A stretch of 7,450 nucleotides of DNA from Bacteroidales bacterium (GTDB taxonomy: Bacteria > Bacteroidota > Bacteroidia > Bacteroidales > UBA10428), in the NCBI GenBank assembly GCA_016935595.1, contig JAFGQQ010000136.1, positions 1 to 7,450 on the forward strand, given 5' to 3'. A program made the translations under genes and the position numbers. Numbering within the stretch: the stretch's first letter is position 1; the number at the start of each line of letters is the position of its first letter. The notes below the pieces were generated by a model that was not told where the DNA came from, did no database searches, and saw nothing but the letters and a program-made list of their open reading frames with translations. Positions 1 through 6,452 of this stretch are shown piece by piece.

Positions 1-132
1 ATTTCCAACCTCGCCGACAGGTTTATAAAAGACCCGAATGAAATTGTTAAATTACATCAGCATGTTAAAGTAAAAGTAATTGAAGTAGACATTCCGCGAA
101 AAAGAATTCAATTATCAATGAAACAGATTTAA
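1..132 (+). CDS. tex: Tex family S1 RNA-binding protein, C-terminal end (5' partial)
   Basis: This is an open frame from base 1 to a TAA stop at 130-132, 43 codons long, with the start lying upstream of the window. The residues match the end of the S1 domain that closes Tex/YhgF proteins: an ISNLADRFIKDP block, then a KLHQHVKVKVIEVD strand pair, then RKRIQLSMK. Tex is a cytoplasmic nucleic-acid-binding protein (YqgF-like, helix-hairpin-helix and S1 domains) linked to transcription and RNA handling. Only the S1 tail is visible here, so the other domains cannot be checked. The next gene starts 15 bp downstream on the same strand, so the two may be co-transcribed. The family call is confident. 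Another S1-domain protein is possible but less likely, because the ADRF.KDPNE.VKLHQ block is characteristic of Tex. Confidence 0.9.
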   Translation: MSNLADRFIKDPNEIVKLHQHVKVKVIEVDIPRKRIQLSMKQI

Positions 133-147
133 TTTTAAATTCGCAAA

Positions 148-897
148 ATGAAGAGAATTGCAATAATTACAGGAGGGGCACAGGGAATCGGGAAGATTAC
201 TGCCCTGCATTTTATAAATGAAAACATCGTTCCGGTGCTATTTGATATTGACCAGGAAGCTTTAAATGAAACACAAAATGAATTATTAATAAAGGGCGAA
301 TTATTAAGTATTAAAGGCGATGTGTCGAAAGAAAAAGATGTTAGAAATTGCATTAACCAGGTATTAAAAAAATATGACAGAATTGATATACTTGTAAATA
401 ATGCAGCAATAGCAATAAACAAAAAAATCACAGAACTTACGCTCGAAGAATGGGATAAAGTGGTTTCAGTAAATCTAACCGGTGCGTTTCTGTTTTCAAA
501 ATATGCGGCAAATTCACTTAAAAAAACACATGGAAATATAATAAACATCTGTTCAACGCGTGCTTTTATGTCCGAAGCAGATACTGAAGCATATTCAGCA
601 TCAAAAGGTGGCATTTATGCATTAACCCACGCCCTCGCAATAAGCCTTGGCCCAGAAATAAGGGTTAACAGCATTAGCCCGGGATGGATAGAAGTAGGCC
701 ATATTAAAAAAGAAAAAAACAAAAAAACTTATCCTCTTTCGCAACAAGATCATCAGCAACACCCATGCGGGCGGGTTGGTGAAGCCGATGATATTGCACG
801 TATGGCAGTATTTTTGTGCGATAATAAAAATTCATTTATTACTGGGCAGAACTTTATTATTGATGGAGGAATGACGCGAAAAATGATTTATGTATAG
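148..897 (+). CDS. SDR family NAD(P)-dependent oxidoreductase
   Basis: This is a complete 249-residue classical short-chain dehydrogenase/reductase, the usual length for the family. It is a soluble Rossmann-fold enzyme that oxidises or reduces a hydroxyl/carbonyl group. Visible motifs are the cofactor loop TGGAQGIG (residues 8-15), the adenine-binding DV at 58-59, NNAA at 84-87 (usually NNAG), and the catalytic tetrad N109, S136, Y149 and K153 (YSASK). SPGW follows at 177-180, and the C-terminal GRVGEADDIA, FITGQ and DGG blocks are also present. The acidic D33 at the end of the second strand suggests a preference for NAD(H) over NADP(H), by family rule. The ATG chosen places the first beta strand (RIAIITGG) at the N-terminus as expected. 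No Shine-Dalgarno is seen. The substrate cannot be deduced. The gene follows tex by 15 bp and ends 6 bp from a convergent gene. Confidence 0.93.
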   Translation: MKRIAIITGGAQGIGKITALHFINENIVPVLFDIDQEALNETQNELLIKGELLSIKGDVSKEKDVRNCINQVLKKYDRIDILVNNAAIAINKKITELTLEEWDKVVSVNLTGAFLFSKYAANSLKKTHGNIINICSTRAFMSEADTEAYSASKGGIYALTHALAISLGPEIRVNSISPGWIEVGHIKKEKNKKTYPLSQQDHQQHPCGRVGEADDIARMAVFLCDNKNSFITGQNFIIDGGMTRKMIYV

Positions 898-903
898 CGT
901 TTC

Positions 904-1986
904 TTACCTGAATGTATTGGTAAAATTAAATATCTCCCTGGCCACCTTGTCAGGTTCGGTCATCATGGGCGAATGTCCTGATTTTTCGTAAATAACTAAT
1001 TTTTTCATCAGTGAATCCGTTCCAATATTTTTAAAAGTAAATTCACCATTATTAACCGGAACTACCAAATCGTATTTACCCCATAGGATTAAAGCCGGAA
1101 TTGTTATTTTTTTCAAATCGCCAGTTAAATCAATACTCATAACTTCATTGAACATACCAAGCCCTGAACTTGTTATTTTACCATTTGTCCATGCAGTTAA
1201 GGGATTATAGGAAGAGAAAAAATAATGTTTTACAATTCCGCCAATATAAGTTTGCAAAGTAATATTATTCGATTCCAGCACTATAACCTTGTCAGATATT
1301 AAATGGGACTCAGCTTCATAGGCATAATTGTTCAGTTTTGAAATTTGTATGTCGGTAATATCATTTGTGTCTATCTCATTGCAATAATCAATTACTTCCT
1401 GCCAGAATTCGCTAGAATTGCCCAATCCTATTTGTTCATCACCAATTTCTTTTAGCCGGTTAATATTATTTGATTCTTCTCCGGAATGAACGCCATCAAT
1501 TTCTATCCATCCTTTAATCCGGTCGTCGCCGTTCATATGTGTCAGGTAAGCTGTTCCCAAGGTGCCGCCCCAGCTATGCCCCATCAGAAATAATGAAATA
1601 TCCGGGCCGTAAAATTCAAAAACTAAATTAACAAGTAAATCCAGGTCTTTCATATATTGGTCAAGCGTTAAATCTTGCGAGGAATATTTACCCATTGATA
1701 TTCCTGACCCTCTCTGGTCATAATAAACCATCACCAAATCTTCTTCAAGCTGGTCCGAAAAATAGCTTATTCCACCATTATAGGTATGACAATCGCCACC
1801 GGGGCCGCCATGCAATAATATAATAAACAAATTCGATTTATTAGTTCCCTCAACATAAACCGGCATATCCGCACCTTCATTCCTAAGGTAAAAAAAATCA
1901 TTTATAAATTTTTCATCCTCATTCTTACACCCGGAAATAAGAAATAATATTCCGATTATAAACATATTAACAATATAAGTCTTCAT
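904..1986 (-). CDS. Lipoprotein alpha/beta hydrolase, proline iminopeptidase-like (S33-type)
   Basis: This is a 360-residue alpha/beta hydrolase with a lipoprotein signal. The N-terminus has a short basic start, a hydrophobic run (residues 8-18) and the lipobox LISGC with the acylated Cys at 20. The enzyme part shows HGGPG (59-63, oxyanion region typical of proline iminopeptidases), DQRG (90-93), nucleophile elbow GHSWGG (136-141, Ser138), an acid in GKYD (Asp306) and SGH (His338). The catalytic triad therefore looks complete. S33-type enzymes of this sort cleave N-terminal proline or act as amidases/esterases, and the actual substrate is unknown. The frame stays open to an ATG at 2049, but that start would add 21 residues ahead of the lipoprotein signal and overlap the upstream gene. 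The ATG at 1984-1986, one base after that gene's stop, is preferred. It is the last gene of the three-gene minus-strand operon. Confidence 0.88.
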   Translation of the reverse strand: MKTYIVNMFIIGILFLISGCKNEDEKFINDFFYLRNEGADMPVYVEGTNKSNLFIILLHGGPGGDCHTYNGGISYFSDQLEEDLVMVYYDQRGSGISMGKYSSQDLTLDQYMKDLDLLVNLVFEFYGPDISLFLMGHSWGGTLGTAYLTHMNGDDRIKGWIEIDGVHSGEESNNINRLKEIGDEQIGLGNSSEFWQEVIDYCNEIDTNDITDIQISKLNNYAYEAESHLISDKVIVLESNNITLQTYIGGIVKHYFFSSYNPLTAWTNGKITSSGLGMFNEVMSIDLTGDLKKITIPALILWGKYDLVVPVNNGEFTFKNIGTDSLMKKLVIYEKSGHSPMMTEPDKVAREIFNFTNTFR

Positions 1987-1987
1987 G

Positions 1988-2689
1988 TTATTTAAGCCTT
2001 GGGTTTTTAATGCATTTAATCCGGAATCCACATTCAATGGAATAACCAAAATTCACTAAATGATTGTATGGTAAAATAATATAAAATGAATGCTTGGTAA
2101 AAACATCAACAGGTTTGTGATTTAAATAAATCCTTTTTGCTAAGGTTAATTCAGTGTTGTCTGTAAAAAACAACCGTCCTGGAAGAAATAATTTATTCAA
2201 TCCTGTTTCAGTGTATTCATAGGTTGCCGGTAGAAAAGTTTTTAAAAACCCCGGGCCATTGCCAATACTTAATTGCCAGTTTTTTTTATTTGTATGCCTT
2301 AATACTAAAATTGCGTTCAGAAATAATCCGGTATGATTTTTCCGGTGGGTATATATGCCCGAATTAAACTGAATCAATACCTGGCGTAATAACTCATTTG
2401 TTTTTCCGGTTGAATAAAGGCTATATCCTAAAAAAGAAAATTGGGGCTTAATTATATTTGTCCCATTAATAGGGTATTCTATTCCAAAACCAATGCCGGG
2501 TTTTATTCCGGTATAAAAATGAAAGGCAAAATTTGTGTTTAATTTATGGTAATCGGTGGTATCTGCACTAAAAACCCTGTCATTATAAGCAAACAATTGT
2601 GCATTAGTTGTGCGGCAAAATAAAAACAAAAACAGGAGTATGGAAATAGATATTTTTGTTAAATAATAACCATAAAACTTAATAAACAT
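1988..2689 (-). CDS. Secreted protein, probable outer-membrane beta-barrel, function unknown
   Basis: This is a 233-residue protein with a Sec-type signal peptide. Lys residues precede a strongly hydrophobic stretch (about 13-25), with a likely signal peptidase I site after TTNA (residue 30). The mature part is rich in alternating aromatic and polar short strands with glycine turns (for example GIGFGIEYP near 66-73, and FNSGIYTH). Together with the export signal this resembles a small outer-membrane barrel or PorT/OmpW-like envelope protein. I do not recognise a specific family. It does not end in the classic terminal Phe, as its tail is basic (NPRLK), so a periplasmic beta protein is also possible. 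Its start overlaps the end of the DUF302 gene by 11 bp, and its stop lies one base before the hydrolase ATG. This indicates co-transcription and probably translational coupling. Confidence 0.75.
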   Translation of the reverse strand: MFIKFYGYYLTKISISILLFLFLFCRTTNAQLFAYNDRVFSADTTDYHKLNTNFAFHFYTGIKPGIGFGIEYPINGTNIIKPQFSFLGYSLYSTGKTNELLRQVLIQFNSGIYTHRKNHTGLFLNAILVLRHTNKKNWQLSIGNGPGFLKTFLPATYEYTETGLNKLFLPGRLFFTDNTELTLAKRIYLNHKPVDVFTKHSFYIILPYNHLVNFGYSIECGFRIKCIKNPRLK

Positions 2690-3068
2690 TTTCTATAATT
2701 TGTTTTAACTTATTTCTAACATCTTTGGTCAATATCATCAGTTCAGGGTTATTAATGGCTTGCATTGCAACATATGGGTCTATTGCAGCAACTTCAATCT
2801 TTCCATCGGGTAATTCCTGTATAATAATATTACAGGGGAGCATTGTGCCAATTTTATCTTCCTTAATAAGCGCCTGATAGGAAAAAGTAAGGTTGCAAAC
2901 CCCTAGTATTTTATATCTTCTGAAATCAATCTGTAAATTACTTTTAAACTTTTCATTCATATCAATTTCCGAAATCACCTCAAAACCTTCATGTTTTATT
3001 GAATCAAGAGTACGTTCAACTGCCTGGTCAAAACTTGCTTTTATTTTTTTACTGATATAGTATTTCAC
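2679..3068 (-). CDS. DUF302 domain-containing protein (GTG start)
   Basis: This is a 129-residue protein that is essentially one DUF302 domain. Recognisable parts are an N-terminal strand (KYYISKKI), a helix (FDQAVERTLDSIKHEGFEV), GVCNLTFSYQAL (56-67, where many relatives have a CNP core), LPCNIIIQE (77-85) and AAIDPYVAMQAINNPEL (94-110). The two cysteines, C58 and C79, sit at family-typical positions. DUF302 has no settled function, and no signal peptide is seen, so it is probably cytoplasmic. The start is GTG at 3066-3068: an in-frame TAA lies four codons upstream, and the first internal ATG (codon 37) would remove the first strand and helix of the domain. It is the first gene of the minus-strand operon and overlaps the next gene by 11 bp. 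Confidence 0.85.
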   Translation of the reverse strand: MKYYISKKIKASFDQAVERTLDSIKHEGFEVISEIDMNEKFKSNLQIDFRRYKILGVCNLTFSYQALIKEDKIGTMLPCNIIIQELPDGKIEVAAIDPYVAMQAINNPELMILTKDVRNKLKQIIENVY

Positions 3069-3104
3069 TCTTATTTAATATATTTGGATTATAAATAATC
3101 TTTT

Positions 3105-3112
3105 CAAAGATA
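3105..3112 (-). promoter_or_regulatory. Candidate -7 element for the minus-strand operon
   Basis: Read on the minus strand, these bases are TATCTTTG, matching the Bacteroidota -7 consensus TAnnTTTG. They lie 36 bases before the GTG start of the DUF302 gene, which suits a short leader. I could not find a TTTG -33 box at the expected distance, and AT-rich DNA yields such matches by chance. The call is weak. Confidence 0.3.
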
Positions 3113-3114
3113 TT

Positions 3115-3122
3115 TAAATTTG
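3115..3122 (+). promoter_or_regulatory. Candidate -7 element for the aldehyde dehydrogenase gene
   Basis: TAAATTTG matches the Bacteroidota -7 consensus TAnnTTTG and ends 28 bases before the aldehyde dehydrogenase ATG. A second match, TATATTTG, lies at 3079-3086. Neither has a convincing TTTG -33 box at standard spacing. It sits almost back to back with the minus-strand candidate at 3105-3112, so the 82-bp gap probably holds divergent promoters. Confidence 0.3.
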
Positions 3123-3150
3123 ATTAAATAATAAAAATCGAAAATCAAAT

Positions 3151-4524
3151 ATGACAGAAATAATAAAATTAATTGAAAAACAACGCGTTTATTTCAATTC
3201 AAATTCAACAAAGCCAATTGCTTTCAGAAAAGAACAATTGATAAAACTTAAAAGCCTTTTAAAAAACAATGAAGAAAAATTAAACCAGGCAATTTATGAA
3301 GATTTTAACAAATCGGCATTTGAAACATACGTAACCGAATTAGGCCCTTTTTATCACGAGATAAACTTAGCATTAAGTCATTTAAAAAAATGGGCAAGGC
3401 CAAAAAAGGTCAGGACTAACCTTGTAAATATTCCCGGTCGTAGTTTCATTTATCCCGAACCTTTTGGCAATACATTAATTATTGGGGCATGGAATTATCC
3501 ATTCAATTTATCTTTATCTCCATTAATTCCTGCCATTGCCGCAGGAAATACTGTTATACTTAAACCAAGCGAACTGTCAAAAAAAACATCACAGGTTTTG
3601 GCAGAAATAATAAATTACAATTTTCCGGAAGAATACTTATTTGTGTATGAAGGTGGTGTTAATGAAACAACTGAAATGCTTAAACAAAAATTTGATAAAA
3701 TATTTTTTACCGGGAGCACAAAAGTTGGAAAAATCGTAATGGAAGCCGCTGCAAAAAACCTTACACCAGTTACACTTGAACTGGGTGGCAAAAGCCCGGC
3801 TTTTATATTTAAAGATGCAAATTTAAGGCTTGCAGCCCGAAGAATATGTTGGGGCAAATTTTTAAATGCAGGCCAAACCTGTATTGCCCCTGATTATTTA
3901 GTTATCGAAAAAAGCATTAAGAATATATTTTTAGAATTATTAGTCCACGAATTAGAAAAGTATCCCGGAAAAGAACTGGTTGAATCTGAAAGTTATGTTA
4001 AAATAATAAATACAAACCACACAAAACGTCTGTTAAACTTAATTGATAAAGAAAAAATATATTTTGGGGGAGATGCGGATGAAAATGAACGTTTTATTTC
4101 CCCAACAATACTTGACAATATTACATTTGGCCATCCTGTTATGGAAGAAGAAATTTTTGGGCCAATACTTCCGGTAATTGAATTTGAAAATTTAGATGAA
4201 GTCATAAATAAAATAAAAACAAGGCCTAAGCCATTAGCCTTATATGTATTTTCAACAAAAAAATGTATACAGAAAAAAATTATAAATGAAATATCATTTG
4301 GCGGGGGCACAATTAACGATACAATAATGCACCTGGCTAATTCAAACCTTCCTTTCGGCGGAGTTGGTTACAGCGGAATTGGAAGTTATCATGGAAAAAC
4401 AGGTTTTATATCATTTTCTCATTTTAAAAGTGTTTTGTACAAAACCAACCTGTTTGAACCCTATTTTAAATACCCGCCGTATTCAAAATTTAAACTTAAT
4501 TTAATTAAGCGTATTTTTGAATGA
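3151..4524 (+). CDS. Aldehyde dehydrogenase family protein (class 3 / fatty-aldehyde type)
   Basis: This is a complete 457-residue enzyme of the NAD(P)-dependent aldehyde dehydrogenase superfamily, oxidising an aldehyde to the carboxylate. The short length (about 450 rather than 490-500) and the N-terminal layout fit the class 3 branch. Seen in order: AWNYPF with the oxyanion Asn115, the cofactor-binding Lys138 in LKPSE, FTGST (186-190), general base Glu210 in LELGGKSP, catalytic Cys244 in NAGQTC, EEIFGP (333-338) and LPFGGVGYSGIG (400-411). All key residues are present, so it should be active. The C-terminal tail (KYPPYSKFKLNLIKRIF) is basic and amphipathic, as in many bacterial class 3 members, and might touch the membrane. 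The family's usual substrates are medium/long-chain or aromatic aldehydes. The specific one cannot be read here. It stands alone, divergent from the DUF302 operon, and ends in tandem TGA codons. Confidence 0.94.
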   Translation: MTEIIKLIEKQRVYFNSNSTKPIAFRKEQLIKLKSLLKNNEEKLNQAIYEDFNKSAFETYVTELGPFYHEINLALSHLKKWARPKKVRTNLVNIPGRSFIYPEPFGNTLIIGAWNYPFNLSLSPLIPAIAAGNTVILKPSELSKKTSQVLAEIINYNFPEEYLFVYEGGVNETTEMLKQKFDKIFFTGSTKVGKIVMEAAAKNLTPVTLELGGKSPAFIFKDANLRLAARRICWGKFLNAGQTCIAPDYLVIEKSIKNIFLELLVHELEKYPGKELVESESYVKIINTNHTKRLLNLIDKEKIYFGGDADENERFISPTILDNITFGHPVMEEEIFGPILPVIEFENLDEVINKIKTRPKPLALYVFSTKKCIQKKIINEISFGGGTINDTIMHLANSNLPFGGVGYSGIGSYHGKTGFISFSHFKSVLYKTNLFEPYFKYPPYSKFKLNLIKRIFE

Positions 4525-4544
4525 TGAAGCTTTTTCTAACCTCC

Positions 4545-4568
4545 ATTATTTATAATTATATGAATAAT
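4545..4568 (+). terminator. AT-rich hairpin, possible transcription end of the aldehyde dehydrogenase gene
   Basis: ATTATTTATA (4545-4554) pairs with TATGAATAAT (4559-4568) around a 4-base loop, giving a 10-bp stem with one G-U wobble. It lies 20 bp after the stop codon. It lacks GC pairs and is not followed by a T-tract, so it is a poor intrinsic terminator and may be a chance feature of AT-rich DNA. Confidence 0.25.
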
Positions 4569-4679
4569 GCACCGAAGGCCGTAACTTTCAATTTTACCTT
4601 TAAATAAATTTTCCGGACAACAAAAAAAATAAATATTATTTCATTCATGTAACGAAAAACTTTTTAAATTGCGTCTTCA

Positions 4680-4686
4680 TATTTTG
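4680..4686 (+). promoter_or_regulatory. Candidate -7 region for the sigma factor gene
   Basis: TATTTTG resembles the TAnnTTTG element but is one base short. A TTTTT run at 4661-4665 lies about where a -33 TTTG would be. A start site near 4693 would leave a leader of about 27 bases before the ATG. The match is imperfect. Confidence 0.25.
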
Positions 4687-4719
4687 GGTACAAATCAAAA
4701 TTAAGTTTATTACAACAGA

Positions 4720-5286
4720 ATGGAAATACTTCAAAAACCGATAGTAAATTCCATAAATCTTGAAGACAAACATTCTTTCGGGGTGCTTTTTAAAAATTAT
4801 TACAACACCTTGTGCTACTATGCATATGAATTTACAAACAGCCGTGAAATAGCTGAAGATATCGTAGGTGATGTTTTCCATAAATTATGGGAAAACCGAA
4901 CAAACATAAAAATTGACACATCTGTTAAGGCATATCTGTTTAGATCTGTTCATAACCATTGCATTAACTACAATAAGCATAAACTCATAATCAGAAAATT
5001 TGAAACCTCATTCACTTCTGAGCATTTTGAGGCCTTTAAAGAAACAGAAAAAATACAGGACAGCATAGATGACTATTTAATAGCACAGGAACTACAAAAT
5101 AAAATTGATGATGCTATAAGTATTCTTCCTGCCCAATGCCAGCAAATATTTAAGCTTAACCGGTTCGAAAACCTCAAATACAAAGAAATTGCCGAAAGGT
5201 TAAATCTTTCAATAAAAACTATTGAAACACAAATGTCGCGGGCAATTAAAAAAATGAAAGAATTTCTGCACGATTATATTAACTAA
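4720..5286 (+). CDS. RNA polymerase ECF sigma-70 factor (Bacteroidota FecI-like)
   Basis: This is a 188-residue two-domain ECF sigma factor. Region 2 covers about residues 20-88 (FGVLFKNYYNTLCYYAYEFT, then AEDIVGDVFHKLWENR at 45-60 and AYLFRSVHNHCINY), which binds core polymerase and the -10 DNA. A linker (about 90-120) leads to region 4 (about 124-183), with ILPAQCQQIFKL and the helix-turn-helix YKEIAERLNLSIKTIETQMSRA (154-175), which reads the -35 DNA. No region 1 or 3 is present, as expected for ECF factors. A FecR-type anti-sigma gene starts 61 bp downstream, followed by an STN-bearing SusC receptor. This is the usual order for Bacteroidota uptake loci. Its likely role is to transcribe the receptor operon when the ligand is sensed. 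Probable control is by sequestration or activation at the inner membrane by FecR. Confidence 0.93.
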   Translation: MEILQKPIVNSINLEDKHSFGVLFKNYYNTLCYYAYEFTNSREIAEDIVGDVFHKLWENRTNIKIDTSVKAYLFRSVHNHCINYNKHKLIIRKFETSFTSEHFEAFKETEKIQDSIDDYLIAQELQNKIDDAISILPAQCQQIFKLNRFENLKYKEIAERLNLSIKTIETQMSRAIKKMKEFLHDYIN

Positions 5287-5303
5287 ATAAATATGCTTTG
5301 TAA

Positions 5304-5330
5304 GGGTAAAAAAGAGGTTAGTTGTCTATT
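5304..5330 (+). promoter_or_regulatory. Conserved-looking element between sigma factor and fecR-like gene
   Basis: The 61-bp gap holds GGGTA (5304-5308) and GTTGTCTATT (5321-5330) with 12 bases between them. G-rich then GTTGTCT-like text recurs, from memory, in many Bacteroidota sigma-FecR spacers. It could be a promoter recognised by the ECF factor, or a leader element for fecR translation. This is inference and was not tested by alignment. Confidence 0.3.
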
Positions 5331-5347
5331 AAAGTATATAACCAAAA

Positions 5348-6376
5348 ATGACTGAACCAACTTTTGATATAATCCTTACTAAATACTTCACCGGAGAATT
5401 AAGTGAAGAAGAATCAGCCAAAGTAATTAGTTGGAGAAACAATTCATTTAAAAATTTCACCTATTTCAACCAGGTTAAAAGGCTATTTCTGTCTGTAAAA
5501 ATCAAGAATAATCACTTAAAATTCAATGCCAACAAGGCTTGGGAAGAGTTCGAAAAAAAACATACTAATTCAATTAAAGCCATCCCTAAACTTTTAACAT
5601 CATTTAATAACTCCATTTTACTAAGAGTAGCTGCAATTATTACCATTGTTTTAAGCCTTGGTTACTTTAGCTATGATTTCATTACAAACTATGGTTTCTC
5701 AAATAAAGCATATGTACATACAATAGTTCCAAAAGGCCAAACCTCTCAACTCCTTCTTCCTGATTCAACAAAAATATGGCTTAATTCAGGCAGTACCCTT
5801 AAATATCCAAACCGGTTTAACGAGACAAGCCGTGAAGTTTTTCTTGAAGGTGAAGCTTTTTTCGATGTACGCCCTGACCCTTTAAAACCTTTTATAATTA
5901 AAACATCCGGGCCAACAATAAAAGTTTTAGGCACAAAATTTAATGTTTCTTCCTATGAAAATGATGATTGCATTGAAACAACTGTTGTTAATGGTTCGGT
6001 TGAGGTTTTTAAATCAAATAGAAAATCTGATAACAGAGTTGTATTGGAACCTAACCAGAAAGCAACTTATAATAAAAATAACAACGAAATTGAACTTCAG
6101 GATGTAGATGCAGAATTATATACTGCATGGATGAATGGGAAATACATATTTAAAAATGAAGAATTAGGAGAAATTGCAAAAAAAATTGAAAGGGCTTATG
6201 ATTACAATATCTATTTCCGTGATGTTGAATTACAAAATATACGGTTATCAGGAAGGTTTAAAAACTCCGAACCAATTGAACAAATCCTTGAAGTAATCAG
6301 GTTAACTTCACCCATTGAATACAGAATCAATAAAAGGGACATTTTTATATACGAAAGGACAATATTAATAAAATAA
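5348..6376 (+). CDS. FecR family anti-sigma factor with C-terminal DUF4974 domain
   Basis: This is a 342-residue single-pass inner-membrane regulator. The cytoplasmic N-terminal part (1-88) starts with DIILTKYFTGELSEEE and WAEEFEK-like helices (here AWEEFEKKH, 64-72), the segment that contacts the sigma factor. A membrane helix spans about 90-108 (ILLRVAAIITIVLSLGYF). The periplasmic FecR domain (about 122-225) has the classic VPKGQTSQLLLPDSTKIWLNSGSTL, F.GEAFFDV and VLGTKFNVSSY blocks. A C-terminal DUF4974 domain (about 265-338, GKYIFKNEELGEIAKKIE onward) resembles the STN fold. It should take the signal from the outer-membrane receptor and release or activate the sigma factor encoded just upstream. 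It lies 61 bp after the sigma gene and 76 bp before the receptor gene. The start at 5348 gives the complete N-terminal helix bundle. Confidence 0.94.
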   Translation: MTEPTFDIILTKYFTGELSEEESAKVISWRNNSFKNFTYFNQVKRLFLSVKIKNNHLKFNANKAWEEFEKKHTNSIKAIPKLLTSFNNSILLRVAAIITIVLSLGYFSYDFITNYGFSNKAYVHTIVPKGQTSQLLLPDSTKIWLNSGSTLKYPNRFNETSREVFLEGEAFFDVRPDPLKPFIIKTSGPTIKVLGTKFNVSSYENDDCIETTVVNGSVEVFKSNRKSDNRVVLEPNQKATYNKNNNEIELQDVDAELYTAWMNGKYIFKNEELGEIAKKIERAYDYNIYFRDVELQNIRLSGRFKNSEPIEQILEVIRLTSPIEYRINKRDIFIYERTILIK

Positions 6377-6408
6377 ACATACTGCCTATGAAAATGTATT
6401 GAAATTGA

Positions 6409-6436
6409 ATTTTTTAAATTAAAATTTATTTTTTAA
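6409..6436 (+). repeat. Short direct repeat in the leader of the SusC gene
   Basis: ATTTTTTAA occurs at 6409-6417 and again at 6428-6436 within the 76-bp gap between the FecR and SusC genes, a 19-base step. It could mark promoter or activator sites for the receptor gene, but runs of T and A this simple are also expected by chance. Confidence 0.25.
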
Positions 6437-6452
6437 CCTAAACCAATAATAA

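Larger units (their letters stand above)
4525..4719. other. Intergenic region between aldehyde dehydrogenase and sigma factor
   Basis: This is 195 bp of AT-rich DNA without a credible gene. It contains an AT hairpin at 4545-4568 close to the aldehyde dehydrogenase stop and a TATTTTG sequence at 4680-4686 that could belong to the sigma factor promoter. A run of eight A residues lies at 4622-4629. I see no riboswitch or tRNA in it. Confidence 0.6.

Noticed and set aside
135..614. Minus-strand open frame of 159 codons
   Set aside because: It is antisense to the SDR gene, whose family motifs are all intact. Its translation is low-complexity Ser/Phe/Ile with no motif.
1984..2049. Upstream ATG at 2047-2049 as the hydrolase start
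   Set aside because: It would put 21 non-signal residues ahead of a good lipoprotein signal and overlap the upstream gene by 62 bp. The ATG at 1984-1986 fits the lipobox and the operon spacing.
3615..3857. Minus-strand open frame of 80 codons
   Set aside because: It lies wholly within the aldehyde dehydrogenase gene, opposite conserved motifs, and has no family features of its own.
3993..4310. Minus-strand open frame of 105 codons
   Set aside because: It is antisense to the aldehyde dehydrogenase C-terminal half. Its sequence mirrors AT-rich codons and shows no motif.
4525..4719. Possible small RNA or riboswitch in the gap before the sigma gene
   Set aside because: Only one AT-only hairpin was found, with no conserved GC stems or recognisable aptamer parts.
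4645..4881. Minus-strand open frame of 78 codons crossing the sigma gene start
   Set aside because: It overlaps the sigma factor N-terminus on the opposite strand. Its hydrophobic look comes from complementing Lys/Asn/Tyr-rich codons.
5746..5934. Minus-strand open frame of 62 codons
   Set aside because: It is antisense to the most conserved part of the FecR domain and has no supporting feature.
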